Shown one piece after another: positions 8,949 through 19,765 of a stretch of 43,456 nucleotides of DNA (position 1 is the first letter of the stretch; each line of letters opens with the position of its first letter). The DNA is taken from NCBI GenBank assembly GCA_018607785.1, contig JABBAU010000031.1, positions 1-43,456 on the forward strand, read 5' to 3'. A program made the position numbers and the translations under genes. The stretch is from Methylobacillus sp. (GTDB lineage: Bacteria > Pseudomonadota > Gammaproteobacteria > Burkholderiales > Methylophilaceae). The notes below the pieces were generated by a model. That model saw only the letters and a program-made list of their open reading frames with translations. It was not told where the DNA came from and made no database searches.

Positions 8949-9884
8949 ATGAAAAAAGAATTAACACTTTCTCCTCAGGATAATAAAAAATTGGCGAATT
9001 TATGTGGTCCTCTTGATGAAAATATTTCTCAAATAAGTGTAGGCTTAGACTTAAAGATAAGCCGAAAAAATTCTTCATTTATTTTTGATGGGGATGAAAA
9101 AAAAGTTTTACTCGCATCTCAACTAATAGAAAGTATTTACTTAAGAGCGACAAGAGCTATCGCTCCAGAAGACATTCAGTTAAGTCTTGTTGAGCTTAAC
9201 CAAAAAGAAACTAATAATAAACAAACCTCTCCACAACTTCATACATTAAAAACTGATTTGCAAGGTCGTACTCCCATGCAGGTCAGTTATCTTAGAAATA
9301 TACAAGAGAATGATATCAATTTTGGTATCGGGCCGGCAGGCACTGGTAAAACCTATCTTGCTGTAGCTTCAGCCGTTGATGCCTTAAATAAAGAAAAAGT
9401 AAAAAGAATAGTTTTGGTAAGGCCAGCTGTAGAAGCAGGGGAAAACTTGGGTTTCCTGCCAGGTGATCTTGCGCAAAAAGTTGATCCATACTTAAGGCCT
9501 TTGTATGATGCACTTTATGATTTAGCAGGCTATGACAACGTAACTAAAATGTTTGATAAAGGCATTCTAGAGGTTGCCCCTTTAGCATATATGAGAGGTA
9601 GAACCTTGAATCAAAGCTTTATCATTCTTGACGAAGCACAAAATACAACTCCTGAACAAATGAAAATGTTTCTAACCCGAATTGGTTTTGGAACAAAGGC
9701 AGTCATCACAGGTGATGTAACTCAAATTGATCTGGCAAAATCACAAAAAAGTGGTCTAGTTGAAATACAAAGAATTTTAAAATCAGTTAAAGGCATTGAA
9801 TTTAACTTTTTTACATCAGTAGATGTAGTTCGACACCCTTTAGTACAAAAAATTATTAACGCTTATGATAAGTTTAAGCTTTAA
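8949..9884 (+). CDS. ybeZ: PhoH family ATPase (YbeZ)
   Basis: FGIGPAGTGKTYLAVA Walker A, RGRTLNQSFIILDEAQNTTPEQMKMFLTRIGFGTK. Confidence 0.96.
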   Translation: MKKELTLSPQDNKKLANLCGPLDENISQISVGLDLKISRKNSSFIFDGDEKKVLLASQLIESIYLRATRAIAPEDIQLSLVELNQKETNNKQTSPQLHTLKTDLQGRTPMQVSYLRNIQENDINFGIGPAGTGKTYLAVASAVDALNKEKVKRIVLVRPAVEAGENLGFLPGDLAQKVDPYLRPLYDALYDLAGYDNVTKMFDKGILEVAPLAYMRGRTLNQSFIILDEAQNTTPEQMKMFLTRIGFGTKAVITGDVTQIDLAKSQKSGLVEIQRILKSVKGIEFNFFTSVDVVRHPLVQKIINAYDKFKL

Positions 9885-9887
9885 GGT

Positions 9888-10340
9888 TTGATGATCAGAC
9901 ATAAAAAAATAGTCTCAATATCTATACAAGACACAATTCATAAAAAAAAATATTTAACAAAAAAGCAATGTGAAAAATGGGTGGGTGCTTTAGCGACTGA
10001 GCCAAGTGATATTACATTGAGAATTGTTGATAAAAACGAATCCAAAAAATTGAATAAACAGTTTAGGAATAAAATTGGAGCTACAAATATTTTATCTTTT
10101 CAGATGAACGCAAACCCAATTGAAGGTGATTTAGTTTTATGTCATCCAGTTATAAAAAAAGAAGCAAAAACACAAGGGAAAAAAATAATTAATCACTATG
10201 CACACCTCATTATTCATGGATATTTACATCTTTTAGGATATGATCATCAAAATAATGTGGATGCTGATAAAATGGAAACCATGGAAAGAAAAATTTTAAG
10301 CAAATTCAATATTAATGACCCCTACTCTGATAAAAAATAA
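9888..10340 (+). CDS. ybeY: rRNA maturation RNase YbeY
   Basis: TNILSFQ, GDLVLC, HLIIHGYLHLLGYDHQNNVDADKME metal-binding motif. Confidence 0.96.
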   Translation: MMIRHKKIVSISIQDTIHKKKYLTKKQCEKWVGALATEPSDITLRIVDKNESKKLNKQFRNKIGATNILSFQMNANPIEGDLVLCHPVIKKEAKTQGKKIINHYAHLIIHGYLHLLGYDHQNNVDADKMETMERKILSKFNINDPYSDKK

Positions 10341-10348
10341 TTGAATTT

Positions 10349-11182
10349 ATGAAAAGAAAAAGATTAAGGATTGGATCCCACCTAAGAAACCTGCTCCTAA
10401 AGCCCAGAGATAAGAAGCAATTGGGAGATCTTCTCAAGTCTGCTTTCGATAAAAATATGATTGATGCAGATGCATTAATGATGATCGAGGGCGTTTTAAA
10501 TGTTTCTGATATGCAAGCAAGAGACATTATGAGACCTAGATCGCAAATTGATGCAATCGATATTTCAAAAAAACCAGAGGAATTTATACCGTTTGTAATT
10601 GAGACTGCTCACACAAGATTTCCAGTGTATGAAGATGGAATAAATAATATTATTGGCATTCTCTTAGCTAAAGATCTACTTAAATTTACCTCAGATAATG
10701 AGTTTGAAATAAGGGATATTTTAAGACCGCCCATATTTATTCCTGAATCCAAGAGATTAAACGTGTTACTAAAAGAATTTAGAACAAAGCGTAATCATAT
10801 TGCAATAGTCTCTGACGAGCACGGTGGTGTAGCAGGTATGGTAACGATTGAAGATGTTCTAGAGCAAATTGTCGGTGATATTGAAGACGAATTTGACTAT
10901 GATGAAACAGAGGGAAATATTATTGAAGAGAATCAGAGGCAGTTTCGTGTAAAAGCGTCAACAGAAATTTCAGATTTTAATAGCTTCTTTGCAACCTCCT
11001 ATAAAGATACTGAATTTTCAACCATCGGTGGCTTAGTTACTCAAAAATTTGGGTACCTTCCAGAAAATGAGGAAAAAATTTCCTTTGATGGCTTTGATAT
11101 TACAATCATACGATCTGATAGTCGACAAATTCACTCGATTCAGATTAATATCTCTAACCCAAAGAAAAATGTGGAACTTTAA
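10349..11182 (+). CDS. corC: CorC/YbeX family protein (CBS pair plus CorC_HlyC domain)
   Basis: ARDIMRPRSQIDAID, HTRFPVYED, VSDEHGGVAGMVTIEDVLEQIVGDIEDEFD. Confidence 0.94.
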   Translation: MKRKRLRIGSHLRNLLLKPRDKKQLGDLLKSAFDKNMIDADALMMIEGVLNVSDMQARDIMRPRSQIDAIDISKKPEEFIPFVIETAHTRFPVYEDGINNIIGILLAKDLLKFTSDNEFEIRDILRPPIFIPESKRLNVLLKEFRTKRNHIAIVSDEHGGVAGMVTIEDVLEQIVGDIEDEFDYDETEGNIIEENQRQFRVKASTEISDFNSFFATSYKDTEFSTIGGLVTQKFGYLPENEEKISFDGFDITIIRSDSRQIHSIQINISNPKKNVEL

Positions 11183-11223
11183 TAAATCTTTTGCACTCTA
11201 CTTTGTTTAAATTTGGAAATCCT

Positions 11224-11625
11224 ATGAAATTCTTCATAACAATGCTATCTATCTTCTGGTTATCATTTTCACATGCTGATGATTACGTTACTGAAAAAGA
11301 GAATCCTATTATTGATGAAATTCCAACTGATTACCTGGAATTTGCAGATGTAATTGGGTTACTCACTCCTGAAGAAATTATCGAGCTTATTGGAGAACCC
11401 GCAAAAAAATTAGACCTCAAGATGAAGTCCTCTAATGAAGTTATAGCGAGTTCATGGTATTACCACAATTTAAATACTGACGAAAATGGTAACTATTTTC
11501 CTACTACAGAGCTTGATATTATTGATGGATATGTTGAATCAGTTGTATTTCTGAATAACGTTGATGAGAATTCAAATTTTGAAGGCAAAAAATTTGATAC
11601 TAAACGCCCTGATAGTTTATTTTAA
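11224..11625 (+). CDS. Uncharacterised exported protein (ATG start preferred over TTG at 11191)
   Basis: Signal peptide MKFFITMLSIFWLSFSHA; no lipobox; located between corC and lnt. Confidence 0.7.
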   Translation: MKFFITMLSIFWLSFSHADDYVTEKENPIIDEIPTDYLEFADVIGLLTPEEIIELIGEPAKKLDLKMKSSNEVIASSWYYHNLNTDENGNYFPTTELDIIDGYVESVVFLNNVDENSNFEGKKFDTKRPDSLF

Positions 11626-11683
11626 TTTTTACATTATCAATAACTAAGGTTAAAGTAATATTTTTTATATGAAATAGTACATT

Positions 11684-13189
11684 TTGACCTCTAAAATTCC
11701 GGATTTTTTCCTTAATACAATATTTTTTTTACTTGGTGCAATCCTTGTTTTAGGTTTTTCTCCTTTTAATTTTTACCTTATTGTTCCGTTAGTAATCTTT
11801 ATTTTTTTTTGGTTAATCCAAAAAAAAAACATGCCCTTAAAGGAGTGTTTACTTTTTGGATTAGGTCTTTTTATATTTGGTATATATTGGATTTACATTT
11901 GTCTTCAGAAGTTTGGTGGAATGCCCCCCATAGCAGCAGGTTTATCCACTTTTATTTTGTGTCTTTTTTTATCTCTTTTTTTCTTATCCTTATCATTTTT
12001 TCCAAAATTTAAAAATAAGCCACTGTTTGTGGCAGCAATCTTTACCATCGTTGAGTGGGTGCGTTCGTTTATCTTCACAGGTTTCCCATGGTTAACTTTA
12101 GGATATTCCCAGGTTAATGCTAGTCCTTTAGCCGGGTATATACCCATTACTGGTATATATGGAGTTAGTTTCCTTCTAATCTTAACTGCACACTTAATTT
12201 TTCTTTTTTTTACTAAAACTTATAATCGAATATGGATTATTTTATTAATAATAATAATTTGGGCGAGTGGTTATTTTCTTAAAAAGATTGAATGGACCCA
12301 ACCCTTTAAGGAACCCATTCAAGTTAGTTTAATCCAGGGAAATGTCAAACAAGATGAAAAATGGGATACAGCTAAAATTAATAATATATTAAAAAAATAT
12401 GAAGACTTAATTTTAAAAAATAATTCCCCGCTCATTGTTTTACCTGAAACATCAATACCACTTTTGCTTGAATACATTCCAAAAAATTATCTATACAGAA
12501 TTAAAAATCATCTCCAGAAGATTCATGGAAACCTAATTTTTGGAGTAATCGAAAGAGAAGAAGAAAAAATTTATAATTCAGCGGTCTCATTAGGTGAAGA
12601 TAAAGCACAAAATTATAGAAAATATCATCTAGTTCCATTTGGAGAATATGTCCCCCTTAGGAGTATTTTTGGTTTTGTATATGAAGATTTACTTAATATG
12701 CCATTTAATGATTTATCAAGGGGCCCAAAAAAACAATTGCCAATGACCTTTGGTCAACAAAAAATAGCAATAAATATCTGTTACGAAGATGTATTTGGAA
12801 ATGAAATTATTCAGCAATTACCTAGTGCAAATATCCTATTAAATATGAGCAATGATGCATGGTATGGTCACTCAATTGCTGCTGACCAACATTTACAAAT
12901 CTCACAAGCAAGAGCTATTGAAACTGGAAGAATGATGATGCGAGCAACAAATACTGGAGTTACAGCCTTTATCAACGAAAAAGGTAAGGTTATTAGTCAA
13001 ATACCGCAGTTTTCAAGTGGCTCGCTTACGCAAAATATACAAGGATTCCAAGGAAGTACTCCCTTTATTAAATATGGGCATTTGCCAATTTTAATTTTTA
13101 GTATCTTAATTCTCTTATTCACTATTATTCAAGGTAAATTAATTAGTAAGTTTCTTGCTGTGTTTAATAAACAAAGTAAAATACGATAA
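11684..13189 (+). CDS. lnt: Apolipoprotein N-acyltransferase (TTG start)
   Basis: N-terminal TMs, GFPWLTLGYSQ, LIQGNVKQDEKWD, LPETSIP, HLVPFGEYVPLR, ICYEDVFG, NMSNDAWYG. Confidence 0.96.
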   Translation: MTSKIPDFFLNTIFFLLGAILVLGFSPFNFYLIVPLVIFIFFWLIQKKNMPLKECLLFGLGLFIFGIYWIYICLQKFGGMPPIAAGLSTFILCLFLSLFFLSLSFFPKFKNKPLFVAAIFTIVEWVRSFIFTGFPWLTLGYSQVNASPLAGYIPITGIYGVSFLLILTAHLIFLFFTKTYNRIWIILLIIIIWASGYFLKKIEWTQPFKEPIQVSLIQGNVKQDEKWDTAKINNILKKYEDLILKNNSPLIVLPETSIPLLLEYIPKNYLYRIKNHLQKIHGNLIFGVIEREEEKIYNSAVSLGEDKAQNYRKYHLVPFGEYVPLRSIFGFVYEDLLNMPFNDLSRGPKKQLPMTFGQQKIAINICYEDVFGNEIIQQLPSANILLNMSNDAWYGHSIAADQHLQISQARAIETGRMMMRATNTGVTAFINEKGKVISQIPQFSSGSLTQNIQGFQGSTPFIKYGHLPILIFSILILLFTIIQGKLISKFLAVFNKQSKIR

Positions 13190-13210
13190 TAAATAATTTT
13201 AATAAGATAA

Positions 13211-14134
13211 ATGCTTAACTTCCAAGAAATTATATTCAAGCTTCAAGAATTCTGGAGCAATCAAGGATGTGCCATCATTCAACCTTATGATATGGAAGTT
13301 GGTGCTGGCACATCTCATACCGCTACATTTCTTAAGTCTATCGGTCCAGAACCATGGAAAGCAGCATACGTTCAGCCAAGTAGAAGGCCAAAGGACGGAC
13401 GCTATGGAGAAAATCCTAATCGCCTTCAACATTATTATCAATTTCAAGTTGCACTAAAGCCTGCTCCAGAAAATATAGTTGACCTTTACATGGAATCCAT
13501 TCAAAGCCTAGGAATTGATCTCAAAAAAAATGATATTCGCCTTGTTGAAGATAATTGGGAAAACCCAACACTTGGTGCATGGGGACTTGGGTGGGAAGTT
13601 TGGCTCAATGGTATGGAAATTACCCAATTTACTTACTTCCAGCAAGTAGGAGGTATCACTTGCAAACCAATTACGGGTGAAATTACCTACGGGCTTGAAA
13701 GACTCGCTATGTATATTCAAGATGTTGAGAGTATCTATGATGTTCAATGGACAGATGAGATTAGTTATGGAGATGTTTTTTTACAAAATGAGAAAGAACA
13801 AAGTAGTTACAATTTTAAATTCAGTGATAGCGACTTTCTTTTAAAAGCTTTTGTATCTCATGCAAAACAAGCAAATAATCTTGTTAAAGAAAATTTAGCG
13901 TTACCAGCTTATGAGCAAGTTTTAAAAGCAGCACATACATTTAATTTATTAGATGCCAGAGGTGTCATAAGCGTTACTGAAAGAGCTGACTATATTGGAA
14001 AAATAAGAGATATTTCTAGAAATGTTGCAAAATCATACCTAATGAGTAGAAAAAAATTAGGTTTTCCAATGGCTGAAGAAAACTATGCAAATGAAGCTAT
14101 CAATGAAATTGAAAAAAGTGAATTAAGTGAATAA
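13211..14134 (+). CDS. glyQ: Glycyl-tRNA synthetase alpha subunit
   Basis: [39 protein letters not shown]. Confidence 0.98.
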   Translation: MLNFQEIIFKLQEFWSNQGCAIIQPYDMEVGAGTSHTATFLKSIGPEPWKAAYVQPSRRPKDGRYGENPNRLQHYYQFQVALKPAPENIVDLYMESIQSLGIDLKKNDIRLVEDNWENPTLGAWGLGWEVWLNGMEITQFTYFQQVGGITCKPITGEITYGLERLAMYIQDVESIYDVQWTDEISYGDVFLQNEKEQSSYNFKFSDSDFLLKAFVSHAKQANNLVKENLALPAYEQVLKAAHTFNLLDARGVISVTERADYIGKIRDISRNVAKSYLMSRKKLGFPMAEENYANEAINEIEKSELSE

Positions 14135-16214
14135 AGATAACTTATTAATAGAGCTTTTTACAGAAGAACTGCCACCTGACTCTATTGAGATATTGGCAAA
14201 AGAGCTTGGTAACAAAATATCGCAAGAACTTCTATCTAAAAAATTAATAAATGAAATTGACTTTAAGTCTTTTGCTACACCAAGAAGACTTGCAGTTTAT
14301 GTCAAGGCAGTAAATATTAAGGCTGAGGATGAAACTAAGCTTATTAAAATCATGCCTTATTCTGTTGGTTTTGATGAAGATAATAAGCCTACCCAACCAT
14401 TAATAAAGAAACTGGAATCGATTGATAAGGCTATTAAAATTAAAGAGCTTGAGGTTATTGAAGAAAAAAATAAAAAGTTTATTTATATCTCCAAAAAATT
14501 TAAAGGGGGCAAGCTTGAGGATGAATTAAATAGCATTATTAAAAATTCGCTTCAACAATTATCAATCAAAAAAATTATGAGTTATCAGCTCAATGATGGA
14601 TGGACAACCGTAGACTTTGTTAGGCCTATGAGAGGTCTCATTACACTTCATGGAGGTAAAGTATTAAATTCAAATATTCTAGGTTGTCATGCATCAAATA
14701 AAACATTTGGTCATCGATTTGAATCAACAAAAGAAATTATTACAATCAAACATGCTGATGATTATGAAAAGATATTAGAAAATGAAGGTAAAGTAATTGC
14801 TTGTTTTAATAAACGCAAAACAAAAATTAAAGTCGACATAAAGACAGCTCTTGCAAAACTGGGCAAAGATTTTTACGTTACTGAAGATGAAAATCTTATT
14901 AATGAGGTTACTTCACTAGTAGAAATGCCAAACATTTTATTAGGACAATTTGAAGATAAATATCTTTCTATTCCAGAAGAATGTCTGACATTGACAATGA
15001 AAACAAATCAAAAATATTTTCCTATTTTCAGTAAAAAAAGTGGATTAACGAACAAATTTATTATTATTTCAAATATTTCACCAAAGAATACTGTTCAAAT
15101 AGTTGAAGGTAATGAAAAAGTTATTAGGCCAAGGTTGGCAGATGCTGAGTTTTTTTATAATGAAGATAAAAAAGTTGGGTTAGAAAATTTTAGCAAAAAA
15201 CTTGATAGTGTTATTTACCATAATAAACTTGGGTCACAGGAAGATCGAGCAAAAAGAGTTTACGAAAAATTAAATCACATACAAAAAGTTTTAAAATTAA
15301 AGTTTGATATTAATTTAAGTGAGTTGTGTCTCTATTCAAAAGCAGATCTTTTAAGCTTAATGGTTGGTGAATTTCCAAAACTTCAGGGCATAATGGGACG
15401 TTACTATTCAATAGACATAAATAAAAATGAAAATTTTGCTAACGCAGTTGAAGATCATTATAAGCCAAGATTTTCTAATGATTTACTCCCAAGAGATGGT
15501 TTAGGTTTATCACTTGCGATTGCAGATAAATTTACAACACTCATAGATTTATTTTCTATCAATGAATTACCCACTGGTGAGAAAGATCCATTTAGTCTCA
15601 GAAGGAATGCCATTGGTGTGATTAGAATGATTATAGAAAAAAAAATGCCTATCGATATAAGCGATCTAATTGATTCTTTTTTCGTTAAAAATGAAACCGC
15701 AAAAGTTAATTTGATTAATTTCTTTTATGAAAGACTATTCAATTACTTAAAAGACTTAGGTTATCCAAACGAATTAGTTGACGCCGTTGTTTCTTCAAAA
15801 CCAAAACAAATTCATGATGTTTTAGAGCGCCTTCAAGCGATTAATGAATTTATAAAACTTGAGGAATCAGAAACACTTTCGTCAGCAAATAAACGTGTTT
15901 CAAACATACTTAAAAAATCAGATAAAAAAATAAATGATGTCATTGATTTAAAATTACTAACAGATTCTGAAGAAATCAAACTACATAAAACTTTAATGAG
16001 CTCAGAGGAAGAAATTAAGAAATGTTTACAAAGAAACGATTTTGTAAGTGCCTTAAAAAATTTAGTTATTCTAAATAAGCCAATAAACAATTTTTTTGAA
16101 AAAGTTATGGTGAATACTGACGATATTAAAACAAAAAATAATCGATATAGTCTACTTTATAAGTTAAGAAAAAATTTAAACTGCGTCGCTGATATTTCTA
16201 AATTAGCCTCCTAA
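14127..16214 (+). CDS. glyS: Glycyl-tRNA synthetase beta subunit
   Basis: [45 protein letters not shown]. Confidence 0.98.
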   Translation: MNKDNLLIELFTEELPPDSIEILAKELGNKISQELLSKKLINEIDFKSFATPRRLAVYVKAVNIKAEDETKLIKIMPYSVGFDEDNKPTQPLIKKLESIDKAIKIKELEVIEEKNKKFIYISKKFKGGKLEDELNSIIKNSLQQLSIKKIMSYQLNDGWTTVDFVRPMRGLITLHGGKVLNSNILGCHASNKTFGHRFESTKEIITIKHADDYEKILENEGKVIACFNKRKTKIKVDIKTALAKLGKDFYVTEDENLINEVTSLVEMPNILLGQFEDKYLSIPEECLTLTMKTNQKYFPIFSKKSGLTNKFIIISNISPKNTVQIVEGNEKVIRPRLADAEFFYNEDKKVGLENFSKKLDSVIYHNKLGSQEDRAKRVYEKLNHIQKVLKLKFDINLSELCLYSKADLLSLMVGEFPKLQGIMGRYYSIDINKNENFANAVEDHYKPRFSNDLLPRDGLGLSLAIADKFTTLIDLFSINELPTGEKDPFSLRRNAIGVIRMIIEKKMPIDISDLIDSFFVKNETAKVNLINFFYERLFNYLKDLGYPNELVDAVVSSKPKQIHDVLERLQAINEFIKLEESETLSSANKRVSNILKKSDKKINDVIDLKLLTDSEEIKLHKTLMSSEEEIKKCLQRNDFVSALKNLVILNKPINNFFEKVMVNTDDIKTKNNRYSLLYKLRKNLNCVADISKLAS

Positions 16215-16215
16215 A

Positions 16216-16755
16216 ATGAAATTAATTATTTTAGATAGAGACGGTGTGATAAACGTAGATAGTATGCACTATATAAAAAGTCCTGAAGAGTGGGTTCCAA
16301 TTGAAGGTAGTTTAGATGCAATCAGCTTTTTGAATAAACATGGATATACTGTTGTGGTAGCTACAAATCAAAGTGCTATTAGTAAAAAATTGTTTAGCCT
16401 CTCTACTCTAGATGAGATTCATAGAAAAATGCAAGATGAATTGATGAAAAAGAAAGGTAAAATTGATAAAATTTTTTATTGCCCTCATATTGATGAAGAT
16501 GAGTGCTTATGCAGAAAACCCAAAAGCGGCTTAATGGAAAAAATTAAGGAACATTATAATATTAGTCTAAAAAAAGTACCTGCAGTTGGAGACTCAGCCA
16601 GGGATCTTGAGGCTTATTACAAATCTGATGCTCAACCCATACTTGTGAGGACGGGTAATGGAAAAACGGTTGAAAAAAATAAAACGTACCCAAAGAATAC
16701 CTTGATTTTTGACAACCTACTGGAGGCTTCAAAGTTTATTGTTAAAAGCGAATAG
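16216..16755 (+). CDS. gmhB: D-glycero-beta-D-manno-heptose 1,7-bisphosphate 7-phosphatase
   Basis: ILDRDGVINVDS, CPHIDEDECLCRKPKSGL, VGDSARDLEA. Confidence 0.94.
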   Translation: MKLIILDRDGVINVDSMHYIKSPEEWVPIEGSLDAISFLNKHGYTVVVATNQSAISKKLFSLSTLDEIHRKMQDELMKKKGKIDKIFYCPHIDEDECLCRKPKSGLMEKIKEHYNISLKKVPAVGDSARDLEAYYKSDAQPILVRTGNGKTVEKNKTYPKNTLIFDNLLEASKFIVKSE

Positions 16756-16756
16756 T

Positions 16757-17461
16757 ATGTTATTTAGGTCAATATTATTTCAACTAGGTATGTGGATTTT
16801 TACAATACCATTTACCCTACTTTCCTTACTTACTTTCCCAGCACCTCCAATGTATCGCTATAAATTTATTTCCCTCTGGGCTAAAACTATGTTGATTTGG
16901 CTCAAATGGACCTGCAATATCTCATTTATAATAAAAGGCAGTGCAAATATTCCCAAATCCCCATTTATAATTCTATCGAAACATCAATCTGCATGGGAGA
17001 CATTGGCATTTCAAAAGATTTTTCCTCCTCAAGTTTGGGTCATGAAACGTGAATTACTTTTTGTCCCTTTTTTTGGTTGGGGTTTAGCGATGACCTCACC
17101 TATTGCGATTGATCGCTCATTGGGTAAAAAATCTTTAAATCAAATGTTGAAACAAGGTCTTGATAGGCTTAAAAAAAGCTTCTGTATTGTTATTTTTCCA
17201 GAAGGTACAAGGATAAAGCCAAAAGAAATTGGTAAATATCATATTGGTGGGGCCTGGTTAGCATCAAAAACAAAGGCGCCTATCGTTCCAGTGGCCCATA
17301 ACGCTGGAAATTTTTGGCCAAAAAATTCAATTATTAAAAATCCAGGTGTTATTACCGTTTCAATTGGAAAGGTCATTAAAAGTGATAAGCAAAAGCCTGA
17401 TGTACTTATTAAGAAAACACAAAACTGGATTGAGAAAGAAATGTTAGAAATAAATGTTTAA
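16757..17461 (+). CDS. plsC: 1-acyl-sn-glycerol-3-phosphate acyltransferase (start at 16757 rather than 16709)
   Basis: LSKHQSAWETLAF (HX4D-like motif variant), FPEGTRIKP, VPVAHNAG; ATG immediately after gmhB stop. Confidence 0.92.
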   Translation: MLFRSILFQLGMWIFTIPFTLLSLLTFPAPPMYRYKFISLWAKTMLIWLKWTCNISFIIKGSANIPKSPFIILSKHQSAWETLAFQKIFPPQVWVMKRELLFVPFFGWGLAMTSPIAIDRSLGKKSLNQMLKQGLDRLKKSFCIVIFPEGTRIKPKEIGKYHIGGAWLASKTKAPIVPVAHNAGNFWPKNSIIKNPGVITVSIGKVIKSDKQKPDVLIKKTQNWIEKEMLEINV

Positions 17462-18179
17462 CTTCAATAAAAAAAAACTAGTTAGATTAACTTTAATAAA
17501 TAATGAATCTTTAGATTATCAATTAATAAAGAAATCTAAAAAAACATTAAGCTTAAAAATTTCAGAAAATGGATTGGTTGTAAGTGCCCCTCTGTTCATG
17601 TCAGAAAAAAAAATTAACCAATTAGTTATTTCAAAAATTAAATGGATTAAAAAAAAATTAGAACTTATAGAGCCTCAAAAAAATAAACTTTTTATAAAAA
17701 ATAGAGCTTCTTTTGATCTTCTTGGTAAAGAAATAAAAATAACTTTACTGGATGGAAATAATAAAATTGAATGGGTTGATGAAAACAATTTAAAAATATT
17801 TTTCAAGGACCAGGATGACCAAAAAAAACTTAAAACTTTTTTTATAAAATGGTTAAAGGAAATAGCTTTGGATTATTTTTCTCAAAGAGCTTATGAAATC
17901 TCTAAATTGTATGCAATTCCATCAAATTCAATACTACTTTCAAATGCAAAGTCTAGGTGGGGAACATGCAATAGTAAAACTGAGGTAAGAATTAATTGGC
18001 GCTTAATTCAAGCAGATCCATATGTTATAGACTATGTAATCTGCCATGAGTTTGCACACTTAACTCACATGAATCATTCAAGAAATTTTTGGAATTTAGT
18101 TGAAAAGCTTTGTCCAAATTATAAATTAGCTGAAAATTATTTAAAAAATAAGGGATTTAATCTTTACTTAATTGATTAA
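17454..18179 (+). CDS. YgjP-like metallopeptidase (DUF45/M48-like)
   Basis: SRWGTCNSKTEVRINWRLIQADPYVIDYVICHEFAHLTHMNHSRNFW (HExxH). Confidence 0.92.
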   Translation: MFNFNKKKLVRLTLINNESLDYQLIKKSKKTLSLKISENGLVVSAPLFMSEKKINQLVISKIKWIKKKLELIEPQKNKLFIKNRASFDLLGKEIKITLLDGNNKIEWVDENNLKIFFKDQDDQKKLKTFFIKWLKEIALDYFSQRAYEISKLYAIPSNSILLSNAKSRWGTCNSKTEVRINWRLIQADPYVIDYVICHEFAHLTHMNHSRNFWNLVEKLCPNYKLAENYLKNKGFNLYLID

Positions 18180-18734
18180 CTTTTTTATGTCTTCTTCAAT
18201 ACTATCAATTTTGAAACCATATGGGTAACGTAATCTAACTTTGCCTTGTTTATCGATTAAATATATTGCTGAAGAGTGATCTATTGTATAGCTTTCCCCT
18301 TCCCCCACTTTTAATCTAAAAATTTTATATTGCTGAGCAACTTTCTCAATATTGTTTAAACTACCTGTCAAACCGATAAATCTATCATTAAATGATGCTA
18401 AATATTCTTTCAAAACTGCCTGTGTATCTCTCTCTGGATCTAATGTAATAAATAAAACCTGTAGTTTTGGATTATTGATTCTTTTATCAATCTCTTTTAA
18501 TTCTATTAAAGTTGTGGGGCAGATATCTGGACAATTGGCAAATCCAAAAAAAATGGCCACAACATTCCCTTTAAAGTCAGTTAACTCTCTCTCTTTTCCA
18601 TACTGATCTTTAAGATTAAAGCTTCCGTTAATTTTGGCATTAGTTATATCCGAACCATTAAATTTAATATTTCCCTCATCCGAGCATGCGAACAAAAAAA
18701 ATACTGAAAGAGTTAAATACAAAAAATTCTTCAT
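18168..18734 (-). CDS. SCO1/SenC family copper-binding lipoprotein
   Basis: Lipobox FFLFAC; FFGFANCPDICPTTLIELKEI CxxxC motif, distal DHSSAIYLID. Confidence 0.94.
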   Translation of the reverse strand: MKNFLYLTLSVFFLFACSDEGNIKFNGSDITNAKINGSFNLKDQYGKERELTDFKGNVVAIFFGFANCPDICPTTLIELKEIDKRINNPKLQVLFITLDPERDTQAVLKEYLASFNDRFIGLTGSLNNIEKVAQQYKIFRLKVGEGESYTIDHSSAIYLIDKQGKVRLRYPYGFKIDSIEEDIKKLIN

Positions 18735-18829
18735 AGAAAATTTCTCAAAAATGGCTTTTCATTTTATCATGCTATTCTAATCGAAAATTTTATTATAAAT
18801 TTTGTGTTAATTATTTAAAAAGGGTTTTT

Positions 18830-19765
18830 ATGGTAACTCCTCAATCAATGGAAAATAAAGATGGTTTTATTTGGTTTGACAATAAATTTGTTGACTGGCG
18901 TGAGGCTAAGACACATGTGTTAACACATACACTTCACTATGGTCTCGGTGTTTTTGAGGGAGTAAGAGCATATGAAACCAAAAAAGGGCCTGCTATTTTT
19001 AGATTAAATGAGCATACAAATAGACTGTTTAACTCTGCTCATATCATGAATATGAAAATGCCTTATTCTAAAACCCAAATAATTGATGCGCAAAAAGCAT
19101 CAGTTTCTAAAAATAAATTACAATCTGCATATATCAGACCAATGGCTTTCTATGGCCCAGAGGAGATGGGAATATCGGCAGATAATTTATCTACGCATTT
19201 AATAGTTGCTGCTTGGGAATGGGGCGCTTATATGGGACAAGAGGCAATTGAAAAGGGTATTCAAGTGAAAACCTCATCCTACTCTAGACATCATGTGAAT
19301 GTTACTATGTGTAAGGCTAAAGCAAACGGAAACTATATGAATTCAATATTAGCGCATCATGAAGCTAAGGTTGATGGTTACGATGAAGCTTTATTATTGG
19401 ATACACAAGGCTTTGTCACTGAGGGGACAGGCGAAAATTTCTTCTTAATTAAAAATGGTAAATTAATAACGCCTAGTTTAAATAGTGCGCTAGAGGGTAT
19501 CACCAGAGATACTATCATCACTATTGCTAAAGATTTAGGTGTTGAGGTAATTGAAAAAAGTATCACACGAGACGAAGTTTATACTGCAGATGAAGCATTT
19601 TTTACAGGAACCGCTGCTGAAGTTACTCCCATAAGAGAGTTAGATAAAAGAAAGATAGGCTCAGGCACTAAAGGTAAACTTACCCATGAGCTGCAATCAA
19701 TCTATTTTGAAATAGTTAAGGGCAATAACAAAAAGTATGGTGATTGGTTAACCTACGTTGAATAA
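18830..19765 (+). CDS. ilvE: Branched-chain amino acid aminotransferase
   Basis: HYGLGVFEGVRAYET, YIRPMAFYG, EGTGENFFLIKNGKL, EAFFTGTAAEVTPI. Confidence 0.95.
   Translation: MVTPQSMENKDGFIWFDNKFVDWREAKTHVLTHTLHYGLGVFEGVRAYETKKGPAIFRLNEHTNRLFNSAHIMNMKMPYSKTQIIDAQKASVSKNKLQSAYIRPMAFYGPEEMGISADNLSTHLIVAAWEWGAYMGQEAIEKGIQVKTSSYSRHHVNVTMCKAKANGNYMNSILAHHEAKVDGYDEALLLDTQGFVTEGTGENFFLIKNGKLITPSLNSALEGITRDTIITIAKDLGVEVIEKSITRDEVYTADEAFFTGTAAEVTPIRELDKRKIGSGTKGKLTHELQSIYFEIVKGNNKKYGDWLTYVE

Noticed and set aside
16709-16756. plsC start at 16709 overlapping gmhB
   Set aside because: ATG at 16757, directly after the gmhB stop, gives the expected hydrophobic N-terminus; the extra 16 aa look like out-of-frame gmhB sequence.
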